From contig CM067318.1 of the NCBI GenBank assembly GCA_034231615.1, positions 32,753,723 through 32,817,722 of the forward strand: a stretch of 64,000 bases of DNA, read 5' to 3'. Under the pieces are notes generated by a model that did no database searches, had not been told where the DNA came from, and worked only from the letters and a program-made list of their open reading frames with translations. The translations under genes were made by a program, and so were the position numbers. Each line of letters opens with the position of its first letter. Position 1 is the first letter of the stretch. Of the stretch, positions 46,901 to 58,400 are shown piece after piece. The stretch is from Meghimatium bilineatum (Eukaryota > Mollusca > Gastropoda > Stylommatophora > Philomycidae).

Positions 46901-49292
46901 TTTCTACAAGGTGAAAAAAAGTGTACATGGTTAAAATCCTGATTGTCTACAATTTGTCTATTTTTTCTATAAGGCGAAAAAAGTGTACCTGGTCAAAATC
47001 CTGATTATATATGTCTACAATTTAAGTCTATTTTTTCTATAAGGCGAAAAAAGTGTACATGTTCAAATTCCTGATTATATGTCTACAATTTAAGTCTATT
47101 TTTTCTATAAGGCGAAAAAAGTGTACATGGTCAAAATCCTGATTACATATCTACAATTTCTTTTTTCTACAAGGTGAACAAAAAGTGTACATTGTTAAAA
47201 TTCTGATTGTCTATAATTTGTCTATTTTTTCTACAAGGTGAAAAAAAGTGTACATGGTCAAAATCATGATTATATATCTACAATTTCTTTTTTCTACAAG
47301 GTGAACAAAAAGTGTACATTGTTAAAATTCTGATTGTCTATAATTTGTCTATTTTTTCTACAAGGTGAAAAAAAGTGTACATGGTCAAAATCCTGATTAT
47401 ATATGTCTACAATTTGTCTATTTTTTCTATAAGGCGAAAAAAGTGTACATGGTCTAAATCCTGATTATATGTCTACAATTTGTCTTTATTTTTTCTACAA
47501 GGTGAAAAAAAGTGTACATGGTTAAAATCCTGATTGTCTACAATTTGTCTGTTTTCTATAAGGCGAAAAAAGTGTACCTGGTCAAAATCCTGATTATATA
47601 TGTCTACAATTTAAGTCTATTTTTTCTACAAGGTGAAAAAAAGTGTACATAGTCAAAATCCTGATTGTCTACAATTTGTCTATTTTTTCTATAAGGCGAA
47701 AAAAGTGTACATGGTCAAAATCATGATTATATATCTACAATTTCTTTTTTCTACAAGGTGAACGAACAAAAAGTGTACATTGTTAAAATTCTGATTGTCT
47801 ATAATTTGTCTATTTTTTCTACAAGGTGAAAAAAACTGTACATGGTCAAAATCCTGATTATATATGTCTACAATTTGTTTATTTTTTCTATAAGTTGAAA
47901 AAAAAGTGTACATGGTTAAAATCCTTATTGTCTACAATTTAAGTCTATTTTTTCTATAAGGCGAAAAAAGTGTACCTGGTCAAAATCCTGATTATATATG
48001 TCTACAATTTAAGTCTATTTTTTCTATAAGGCGAAAAAAGTGTACATGTTCAAATTCCTGATTATGTCTACAATTTAAGTCTATTTTTTCTATAAGGCGA
48101 AAAAAGTGTACATGGTCAAAATCCTGATTACATATGTCTACAATTAAAGTCTATTTTTTCTATAAGGCGAAAAAAGTGTACATGTTCAAATTCCTGATTA
48201 TATGTCTACAATTTAAGTCTATTTTTTCTATAAGGCGAAAAAAGTGTACATGGTCAAAATCCTGATTACATATCTACAATTTCTTTTTTCTACAAGGTGA
48301 ACAAAAAGTGTACATTGTTAAAATTCTGATTGTCTATAATTTGTCTATTTTTTCTACAAGGTGAAAAAAAGTGTACATAGTCAAAATCCTGATTGTCTAC
48401 AATTTGTCTATTTTTTCTACAAGGTGAAAAAAAGTGTACATGGTCAAAATCATGATTATATATCTACAATTTCTTTTTTCTACAAGGTGAACAAAAAGTG
48501 TACATTGTTAAAATTCTGATTGTCTATAATTTGTCTATTTTTTCTACAAGGTGAAAAAAGTGTACATGGTCAAAATCCTGATTATATATGTCTACAATTT
48601 GTCTATTTTTTCTATAAGGCGAAAAAAGTGTACATGGTCTAAATCCTGACTATATGTCTACAATTTGTCTTTATTTTTTCTACAAGGTGAACAAAAGTGT
48701 ACATGGTTAAAATCCTGATTGTCTACAATTTGTCTATTTTTTCTACAAGTTAAAAAAAAGTGTACATGGTCAAAATCCTGATTATATATGTCTACAATTT
48801 GTCTATTTTTTCTATAAGGGAAATAAGTGTACATGGTCAAAATCCTGATTATATATGTCTACAATTTAAGTCTATTTTTTCTATAAGTCGAAAAAAGTGT
48901 ACATGGTCTAAATCCTGATTATATGTCTACAATTTGTCTTTATTTTTTCTACAAGGTGAAAAAAAGTGTACATGGTTAAAATCCTGATTGTCTATTTTTT
49001 CTATAAGGCGAAAAAAGTGTACCTGGTCAAAATGCTGATTATATATGTCTACAATTTAAGTCTATTTTTTCTATAAGGCGAAAAAAGTGTACATGTTCAC
49101 ATTCCTGATTATATGTCTACAATTTAAGTCTATTTTTTCTATAAGGCGAAAAAAGTGTATATGGTCAAAATCCTGATTACATATCTACAATTTCTTTTTT
49201 CTACAAGGTGAACAAAAAGTGTACATGGTTAAAATTCTGATTGTCTATATTTTCTACAAGGTGAAAAAAAGTGTACATAGTCAAAATCCTGA
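34999..49292 (+). repeat. ~68-bp AT-rich satellite array, about 14.3 kb (roughly 200 monomers)
   Basis: Monomers of 64-72 bp carry GTCTACAATTT, CTATTTTTTCTATAAGGCG, AAAAAAGTGTACATGGTCAA and AATCCTGATTATATATG, all in one orientation. Subtypes alternate, mainly TATAAGGCG versus TACAAGGTG and ACATGGTCAAAATCC versus ACATTGTTAAAATTC. Monomer length is not a multiple of three, and open frames in it have no conserved meaning. Left edge: the LINE's GAA tail. Right edge: the 50-bp satellite at 49294. Confidence 0.97.
35181..39064 (+). repeat. 1,340-bp higher-order repeat within the ~68-bp satellite, three copies
   Basis: The marker CATTGTCAAAATCCTGATTA recurs at 35181, 36521 and 37861, exactly 1,340 bp apart (about 20 monomers). 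Copies 1 and 2 look identical wherever compared. Copy 3 lacks 136 bp (two monomers) at about 38404: the later marker AATATGTTTAAAATCC is offset by 1,204 bp. It also diverges towards 38860. Confidence 0.92.
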
Positions 49293-49293
49293 T

Positions 49294-49487
49294 TGCAAGC
49301 GCATCTTATATTCGTATGGGCGTGCGCATCTTAAACTAGCATGCGCAAGCGCACCTTATATTCGTATGGGCGTGCACATCTTAAACATTATGCGCATGCG
49401 CATCTTACTTTCGTGTGTGCGTGCGCTTCTCAAACTAGCATGCGCAAGCGCAACTTATATTCGTATGGGCGTCCGCATCTCATATGG
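49294..49487 (+). repeat. 50-bp TGCGCA satellite, small block (about 4 units)
   Basis: Units contain GCGCAAGCGCACCTTATATT, CGTATGGGCGTGCGCATCT and AAACTAGCAT. The block joins the ~68-bp array on the left and the ~612-bp array on the right (GTCCGCATCTCATATGGGAG, then TGCGTACCACATATAG). Confidence 0.93.
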
Positions 49488-51915
49488 GAGTGCGTACCAC
49501 ATATAGTAAGATCCAACCAAGAGTTAACAGGTTACCTCCGCGTGTATCTTAACGTAGTAGAGTCTAGTATTTAGTATTTGATTCATTTATGTATATGTCT
49601 TGTTACATTTTATAGAGAACTGCCACATTTATTTAAGTAGGATCGTGTTATTTGAGGAACCTCGTCTGATTTAATGAGCCAACCACGGTTTTACCGTGAG
49701 ACATTTTGAACTTGTACATGCAGGGCTTCATCTTTGAGACAAGCATATGACTACTGGCAGAGTCAACCAGAAAACTATCACCGAACACTGACTCGACTGC
49801 ACCATAGCTAGCAGTACGAATCCAAGCGGCCCCGGGGACATCGACGGCTACGTCTATCGTGCTTGCAACCTTCTGCACGCGCACACTGCTATGCCAGCAT
49901 AGACAGAAAATCACATCATTTTTCTAACTGCCTTCCTATAACTCGTTGCGATTGAACAAGCTATTATCGAGACAAAGTCAAGCCACAAAATAAATTCATG
50001 CGAGGATAGCGAACCATATTTCTTCACCATACGGACACAGTTAACGCGCCACCTCTCTATCACTGCTGGGAAGTGATAGAGCACGTCAATTTTTATCAGG
50101 AGTGCGTACCACATATAGTAACAGGTTACCTCCGCGTGTATCTTAACGTAGTAGAGGCTAGGATTTAGTATTTGATGGATTTGTGTATATTTCTTGGTCC
50201 CTTTCATAGAGAATTGCCACATTTATTTAAGTAGGATCGTGTTATTTGAGGAACCTCGTCTGATTTAATGAGCCAACCACGGTTATACCGTAAGACATTG
50301 TGAACGTGTACATGTAGGGCTTAATCTTTGAAGCATATGACTACTGGCAGAGTCAACCAGAAAACTATCACCCATCACCAACTCGACTGCACCATAGCTA
50401 GAAGTACGAATCCAAGCGGCCCCGGCGATATCGACAGCTACTTACATCGTGCTTGCAACCTTCTGCACGCGCACACTGCTATACCAGCATAGACAGAAAA
50501 TCACATCATTTTTCTAACTGCCTTCTCATACCTCGTTGCGATTGAACAAGCTATTATCAAGACAAAGTCAAGCCACAAAATAAATTCATGCGAGGATAGT
50601 GAACCATATTTCTTCACCATACGGACACAGTTAACGCGCCACCTCTCTATCACTGCTGGGAAGTGATAGAGCACGTCAATTTTTATCAGGAGTGCGTACC
50701 ACATATAGTAAGATCCAACCAAGAGTTAACGGGCTACCTTTATCGTGTATCTTAACGTAGTAGAGGGTAGGATTTAGTATTTGATGGATTTGTGTATATT
50801 TCTCGGTCCCTTTCATAGAGAATTGCCGCATTTATTTAAGTAGGATCGTGTTATTTGAGGAACCTAGTCTGATTTAATGAGCCAATCACGGTATTACCGT
50901 GAGACATTTTGAACTTGTACATGCAGGGCTTCATCTTTGAGACAAGCATATGACTACTGGCAGAGTCAACCAGAAAACTATCACCGAACACTGACTCGAC
51001 TGCACCATAGCTAGAAGTACGAATCCAAGCGGCCCCGGGGACATCGACGGCTACGTCTATCGTGCTTGCAACCTTCTGCACGCGCACACTGCTATGCCAG
51101 CATAGACAGAAAATCACATCATTTTTCTAACTGCCTTCCTATACCTCGTTGCGATTGAACAAGCTATTATCGAGACAAAGTCAAGCCACAAAATAAATTC
51201 ATGCGAGGATAGCGAACCATATTTCTTCACCATACGGACACAGTTAACGCGCCACCTCTCTATCACTGCTGGGAAGTGATAGAGCACGTCAATTTTTATC
51301 AGGAGTGCGTACCACATATAGTAAGATCCAACCAAGAGTTAACTGGCTACCTCCGCGTGTATCTTAACGTAGTAGAGGCTAGGATTTAGTATTTGATGGA
51401 TTTGTGTATATTTCTCGGTCTCTTTCATAGAGAATTGCCACATTTATTTAAGTGTGATCGTGTTATTTGAGGAACCTCGTCTGATTTAAGAGCCAACCAC
51501 GGTTTTACCGTGAGACGTTGTGAACTTGGACTTGCAGGGCTTAATCTTTGAGACAAGCATATGACTACTGGCAGAGTCAACCAGAAAAATATCACCCAAG
51601 ACCGACTCGTCTGTACCGTAGCTAGCAGTACGAATACAAGCGGCCCCAGCGATATCGAATGCTACGTCTATCTTTCTTGCAACCTTCTGCACGCGCACAC
51701 TGCTATGCCAGCATAGACAGAAAAATCACATCATTTTCCTAACTGCCTTCCTATACCTCGTTGCGATTGAACAAGCTATTATCGAGACAAAGTCAAGCCA
51801 CAAAATAAATTAATGCGAGGATAGCGAATCATATTTCTTCACCATACGGACACAGTTAACGCGCCACCTCTCTATCACTGCTGGGAAGTGATAGAGCACG
51901 TCGATTTTTATCAAG
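49488..51915 (-). repeat. ~612-bp satellite, block 1 (about four monomers)
   Basis: The marker AGTGCGTACCACATATAGTA occurs near 49489, 50101, 50691, 51304 and 51915, so the period is about 590-613 bp. Strand is given as minus because that strand has two adjoining open stretches per monomer: about 73 codons (MWYALLIKIDVLYHF, HEFILWLDFVSIIACS), then in the next frame about 88 codons with FLVDSASSHML and SHGKTVVGSLNQTRF. FLVDSASSHM resembles the D-(S/T)-G-A-S-x-H-M active site of Copia-type retrotransposon proteases, but the glycine is missing. Confidence 0.88.
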
Positions 51916-53183
51916 AGTGCGTACCACATATAGTAAGATCCACCCAAGAGTTAACAGGTTACCTCCGCGTGTATCTTAAGGTAATAGAGGCTAGGATTTA
52001 GTATTGGATGGATTTGTGTATATTTCTTGGTTCCTTTCATAGAGAATTGCCACATTTATTTAAGTAGGATCGTGTTATTTGAGGAACCTCGTCTGATTTA
52101 ATGAGCCAACCACGGTTTTACCGTGATACAGTGTGAACTTAGACATGCATGGCTTAATCTTTGAGACAAGCATATGACTACTGGCAGTATCAACCAGATA
52201 GCTATCACCGAATTCTAGCTGCCGGCCCGTACCTCGTTGCGAGAGAACAGGCTTTTATCGAGAAAAAATCGAGCCACAAAATAAATTCATGCGGGAATAA
52301 CAACCATTTCTCTTCACCATACGGACACAGTTAACGCGCCACCTCTCTCTCATTGCTGGGACACTTGCCTTGTTCGCCACGCTCAGCCGGCGGAGACTGT
52401 AGACGCACGCTCGAGCTCGCACCACATATACTGTGTTCCAACCAAGAGTTAACAGGCTAACTCAGCGTTCTATCTTAACGTTATAGAGGCAAGGATTTAG
52501 TATTGGATGGATTTGTGTATATTTCTTGGTCCCTTTCATAGAGAATTGCCACATTTATTTAAGTAGGATCATGTTATTTGAGGAACCTCGTCTGATTTAA
52601 TGAGCCAACCACGGTTTTACCGTGATACAGTGTGAACTTAGACATGCATGGCTTAATCTTTGAGACAAGCATATGACTACTGGCAGTATCAACCAGATAG
52701 CTATCACCGAATTCTAGCTGCCGGCCCGTACCTCGTTGCGAGAGAACAGGCTTTTATCGAGACAAAATCGAGCCACAAAATAAATTCATGCGGGAATAAC
52801 AACCATTTCTCTTCACCATACGGACACAGTTAACGCGCCACCTCTCTCTCACTGCTGGGACACTTGCCTTGTTCGCCACGCTCAGCCGGCGGAGACTGTA
52901 GACGCACGCTCGAGCTCGCTGATTTATCGGGAGTACGCACCACATATACTATGTTCCAACCGAGAGTTAACAGGCTAACTCAGCGTTCTATCTTAACGTT
53001 ATAGAGGCAAGGATTTAGTATTGGATGGATTTGTGTATATTTCTTGGTCCCTTTCATAGAGAATTGCCACATTTATTTAAGTAGGATCGTGTTATTTGAG
53101 GAACCTCGTCTGATTTAATGAGCCAACCACGGTTTTACCGTGAGACAGTGTGAACTTAGACATGCATGGCTTAATCTTTGAGA
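51916..53183 (-). repeat. Short-type (~520-bp) monomers of the same satellite
   Basis: Here the protease-like segment is shortened (deletion after CTATCACCGAA, joining TTCTAGCTGCCGGCCCG). The stretch after CACTGCTGGGA is replaced by CACTTGCCTTGTTCGCCACG, CTCAGCCGGCGGAGACTGTA and GACGCACGCTCGAGCTCG. Monomers lie about 520 bp apart (52418, 52936). The minus strand reads YLVDTASSHML, a Thr variant. Ends at a junction with the 50-bp satellite. Confidence 0.88.
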
Positions 53184-54905
53184 TTCATCACATCTTAAAC
53201 TTTATGCGCATGCACACCTTATATTCGTATGGGCGTGCGCATCTTAAATTTTATGCGCAAGCGCTCTCTTACTTTCGTGTGTGCGTGCGCTTCTCAAACT
53301 AGCATGCGCAAGCGCAACTTATATTCGTATGGGCGTGCGCATCTCAAACTAGAATGCGCAATCGCATCTTATATTCGTATGGGCGTGCGCATCTTAAACT
53401 AGCATTCGCAAGCGCACCTTATATTCGTATGGGCGTGCGCATCTCAAACTCGCATGCGCGTGCGCATCTCAAACTAGAATGCTCAAGCGCACCTTATATT
53501 CGTATGGGCGTGCGCATCTCAAACTAGAATGCGCAAGCGCATCTTATATTCGTATGGGCGTGCGCATCTTAAACTAGCATGCGCGTTTGCATCTCAAACT
53601 AGAATGCGCAAGCGCACCTTATATTCGTATGGGCGTGCGCATCTCAAACTAGAATGCGCAAGCGCATTTTATATTCGTATGGGCGTGCGCATCTTAAATT
53701 TTATGCGCAAGCGCACCTTTTATTCGTATGGGCATGCGCATCTCAAACTCGCATGCGCGTGCGCATCTCAAACTAACATGCGCAAGCGCATATTATATTC
53801 GTATGGGCTTGCGCATCTTAAACTAGCATGCGCAAGCGCACCTTATATTCGTAAGGGCGTGCGCATCTCAAACTAGCATGCGCGTGCGCATCTCAAACTA
53901 GAATGCGCAAGCGCACCTTATATTCGTATGCGCATCTTAAACTTTATGCGCATGCGCATCTTACTTTCGTGTGTGCGTGCGCTTTTCAAACTAGCATGCG
54001 CAAGCGCACCTTATATTCGTATGGGCGTGCGCATCTCAAACTAGCATGCGCAAGCGCACCTTATATTCGTATGGGCGTGCGCATCTCAAACTCGCATGCG
54101 CGTGCGCAACTCAAACTAGCATGCGCGTGCGCAACTCAAACTAGCATGCGCAAGCGCATCTTATATTCGTATGGGCGTGCGCATCTCAAACTAGAATGCG
54201 CAAGCGCACCTTATATTCGTATGGGCGTGCGCATCTCAAACTAGAATGCGCAAGCGCATCTTATATTCGTATGGGCGTGCGCATCTCAAACTCGCATGCG
54301 CGTGCGCATCTCAAACTAGAATGCGCAAGCGCACCTTATATTCGTATGGGCGTGCGCATCTCAAACTAGAATGCGCAAACGCACCTTATATTCGTATGGG
54401 CGTGCGCATCTCAAACTCGAATGCGCAAGCGCACCTTATATTCGTATGGGCGTGCGCATCTCAAACTAGAATGCGCAAGCGCATCTTATATTCGTATGGG
54501 CGTGCGCATCTCAAACTAGAATGCGCAAGCGCACCTTATATTCGTATGGGCGTGCGCATCTCAAACTAGAATGCGCAAGCGCATCTTATATTCGTATGGG
54601 CGTGCGCATCTCAAACTAGAATGCGCAAGCGCATCTTATATTCGTATGGGCGTGCGAATCTTAAACTAGAATGCGCAAGCGCATCTTATATTCGTATGGG
54701 CGTGCGCATCACAAACTAACATGCGCAAGCGCAACTAATATTCGTATGGGCGTGCGCATCTCAAACTAGAATGCGCTAGCGCATCTTATATTCGTATGGG
54801 CGTGCGCATCTTAAACTAGCATGCGCAAGCGCACCTTATAACCGTATGGGCGTGCGCATCCTAAATTTTATGCACAAGCACACCTTATATTCGTATGGGC
54901 GTCCG
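53184..54905 (+). repeat. 50-bp TGCGCA satellite, main block (about 34 units)
   Basis: Head-to-tail 50-bp units. Insertions of CTCGCATGCGCGTGCGCATC and a variant TTACTTTCGTGTGTGCGTGC break the rhythm. The 50-bp unit has no stop codon in any of the three forward frames, so long meaningless frames (MRKRILYSYGRAHLKL...) run through it. Confidence 0.96.
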
Positions 54906-54965
54906 CATCTCATATGGGAGTGCGTACCACATATAGTAAGATCCAACCAAGAGTTAACAGGTTAC
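54906..54965. repeat. Short piece of the ~612-bp satellite between 50-bp blocks
   Basis: CATATGGGAGTGCGTACCAC, ATATAGTAAGATCCAACCAA and GAGTTAACAGGTTACC, then straight back into TTATATTCGTATGCGC. The left junction is the same as at 49480 and 55460. Confidence 0.9.
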
Positions 54966-55462
54966 CTTATATTCGTATGCGCATCTTAAACTTTATGCGC
55001 ATGCGCATCTTACTTTCGTGTGTGCGTGCGCTTTTCAAACTAGCATGCGCAAGCGCACCTTATATTCGTATGGGCGTGCGCATCTCAAACTAGCATGCGC
55101 AAGCGCACCTTATATTCGTATGGGCGTGCGCATCTCAAACTCGCATGCGCGTGCGCAACTCAAACTAGCATGCGCAAGCGCACCTTATATTCGTATGTGC
55201 GTGCGCATCTCAAAATAAAATGCGCAAGCGCATCTTATATTCGTATGGGCGTGCGCATCACAAACTAACATGCGCAAGCGCAACTTATATTCGTATGGGC
55301 GTGCGCATCTCAAACTAGAATGCGCTAGCGCATCTTATATTCGTATGGGCGTGCGCATCTTAAACTAGCATGCGCAAGCGCACCTTATAACCGTATGGGC
55401 GTGCGCATCCTAAATTTTATGCACAAGCACACCTTATATTCGTATGGGCGTCCGCATCTCAT
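54966..55462 (+). repeat. 50-bp TGCGCA satellite, third block
   Basis: About ten units repeating the succession of variants seen in 53925-54905 (including TTACTTTCGTGTGTGCGTGC and CACCTTATAACCGTATGGGC), so it is a shortened duplicate of the main block. Confidence 0.94.
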
Positions 55463-58400
55463 ATGGGAGTGCGTACCACATATAGTAAGATCCAACCAAG
55501 AGTTAACAGGTTACCTCCGCGTGTATCTTAACGTAGTAGAGGCTATGATTTAGTATTTGATGGATTTGTGTATATTTCTCGGTATATATGTCTTGTTACC
55601 TTTTATAGAGAACTGCCACATTTATTTAAGTAGGATCGTGTTATTTGAGGAACCTCGTCTGATTTAAGAGCCAACCACGGTTTTACCGTGAGACGTTGTG
55701 AACTTGGACTTGCAGGGATCTTTGAGACACGCATATGACTACTGGCAGAGTCTCCCAGAAAAATATCACCCAAGACCGACTCGTCTGTACCGTAGCTATC
55801 AGTACGAATACAAGCGGCCCCAGCGATATCGAATGCTACGTCTATCGTTCTTGCAACCTTCTGCACGCGCACACTGCTATACCAGCATATACAGAAAATC
55901 ACATCATTTTAATACCTGCCTTCCTATACCTCGTTGCGAGAGAGCAAGCTATTATCGAGACAAAGTCAAGCCACAAAATAAATTAATGCGAGGATAGCGA
56001 ACCATATTTCTTCACCATACGGACACAGTTAACGCGCCACCTCTCTATCACTGCTGGGAAGTGATAGAACACGTCGATTTTTATCAGGAGTGCGTACCAC
56101 ATATAGTAAGGACGAACCAAGACTTAACGGGTTACCTCCGCGTGTATCTTAACGTAGTAGAGTCTAGAATTTAGTATTTGATTCATTTATGTATATGTCT
56201 TGTTACCTTTTATAGAGAACTGCCACATGTATTTAAGTAGGATCGTGTTATTTGAGGAACCTCGTCTGATTTAATGAGCCAACCACGGTTATACCGTGAG
56301 ACATTGTGAACTTGTACTTGTAGGGCTTAATCTTTGAAGCATATGACTACTGGCAGAGTCAACCAGAAAACTATCACCCATCACCAACTCGACTGCACCA
56401 TAGCTAGAAGTACGAATCCAAGCGGCCCCGGCGATATCGACAGCTACTTACATCGTGCTTGCAACCATCTGCAAGCGCACATTGCTATACCAGCATATAC
56501 AGAAAATCACATCATTTTTCAAACTGCCTTCCTGTACCTCGTTGCGATTGAACAAGATATTATCGAGACAAAGTCAAGCCACAAAATAAATTGATGCGAG
56601 GATAGCGAACCATATTTCTTCACCGTACGGACACAGTTAATGCGCCACATCTCTATCACTGCTGGGAAGTGATAGAGCACGTCAATTTTTATCAGGAGTG
56701 CGTACCACATATAGTAAGATCCAACCAAGAGTTAACAGGTTACCTCCGCGTGTATCTTAACGTAGTAGAGGCTAGGATTTAGTATTTGATGGATTTGTGT
56801 ATATTTCTCGGTATATATGTCTTGTTACCTTTTATAGAGAACTGCCACATTTATTTAAGTAGGATCGTGTTATTTGAGGAACCTCGTCTGATTTAAGAGC
56901 CAACCACGGTTTTACCGTGAGACGTTGTGAACTTGGACTTGCAGGGCTTAATCTTTGAGACAAGCATATGACTACTGGCAGAGTCAACCAGAAAACTATC
57001 ACCGAACACTGACTCGACTGCACCATAGCTAGCAGTACGAATCCAAGCGGCCCCGGGGACATCGACGGCTACGTCTATCGTGCTTGCAACCTTCTGCACG
57101 CGCACATTGCTATACCAGCATAGACAGAAAATCACATCATTTTTCAAACTGCCTTCCTGTACCTCGTTGCGATTGAACATATTATCGAGACAAAGTCAAG
57201 CCACAAAATAAATTGATGCGAGGATAGCGAACCATATTTCCTCACCGTACGGACACAGTTAACGCGCCACATCTCTATCACTGCTGGGAAGTGATAGAGC
57301 ACGTCAATTTTTATCAGGAGTGCGTACCACATATAGTAAGATCCAACCAAGAGTTAACGGGCTACCTCCGCGTGTATCTTAACGTAGTAGAGGCTAGGAT
57401 TTAGTATTTGATGGATTTGTGTATATTTCTCGGTCCCTTTCATAGAGAATTGCCGCATTTATTTAAGTAGGATCGTGTTATTTGAGGAACCTAGTCTGAT
57501 TTAATGAGCCAACCACGGTTTTACCGTGAGACATTTTGAACTTGTACATGCAGGGCTTCATCTTTGAGACAAGCATATGACTTCTGGCAGAGTCAACCAG
57601 AAAACTATCACCGAACACTGACTCGACTGCACCATAGCTAGCAGTACGAATCGAAGCGGCCCCGGGGACATCGACGGCTACGTCTATCGTGCTTGCAACC
57701 TTCTGCACGCGCACACTGCTATGCCAGCATAGACAGAAAATCACATCATTTTTCTAACTGCCTTCCTATACCTCGTTGCGATTGAACAAGCTATTATCGA
57801 GACAAAGTCAAGCCACAAAATAAATTCATGCGAGGATAGCGAACCATATTTCTTCACCATACGGACACAGTTAACGCGCCACCTCTCTATCACTGCTGGG
57901 AAGTGATAGAGCACGTCAATTTTTATCAGGAGTGCGTACCACATATAGTAAGATCCAACCAAGAGTTAACTGGCTACCTCCGCGTGTATCTTAACGTAGT
58001 AGAGGCTAGGATTTAGTATTTGATGGATTTGTGTATATTTCTCGGTATATATGTCTTGTTACCTTTTATAGAGAACTGCCACATTTATTTAAGTAGGATC
58101 GTGCTATTTGAGGAACCTCGTCTGATTTAAGAGCCAACCACGGTTTTACCGTGAGACGTTGTGAACTTGGACTTGCAGGGATCTTTGAGACACGCATATG
58201 ACTACTGGCAGAGTCTCCCAGAAAAATATCACCCAAGACCGACTCGTCTGTACCGTAGCTATCAGTACGAATACAAGCGGCCCCAGCGATATCGAATGCT
58301 ACGTCTATCGTTCTTGCAACCTTCTGCACGCGCACACTGCTATACCAGCATATACAGAAAATCACATCATTTTAATACCTGCCTTCCTATACCTCGTTGC

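Noticed and set aside
34999-49292. CRISPR array, because short repeats recur at regular spacing.
   Set aside because: Contiguous satellite monomers without unique spacers, in a eukaryotic genome, with no cas genes.
49648-50222. A host gene encoded by the minus strand of the ~612-bp repeat.
   Set aside because: The same frame repeats in many near-identical tandem copies with frequent frame breaks and no promoter context; a satellite of retroelement origin explains it better.
53184-54905. CENP-B box in the 50-bp satellite (ATTCGTATGGGCGTGCG).
   Set aside because: Only the TTCG core fits; the required A and CGGG positions do not match.
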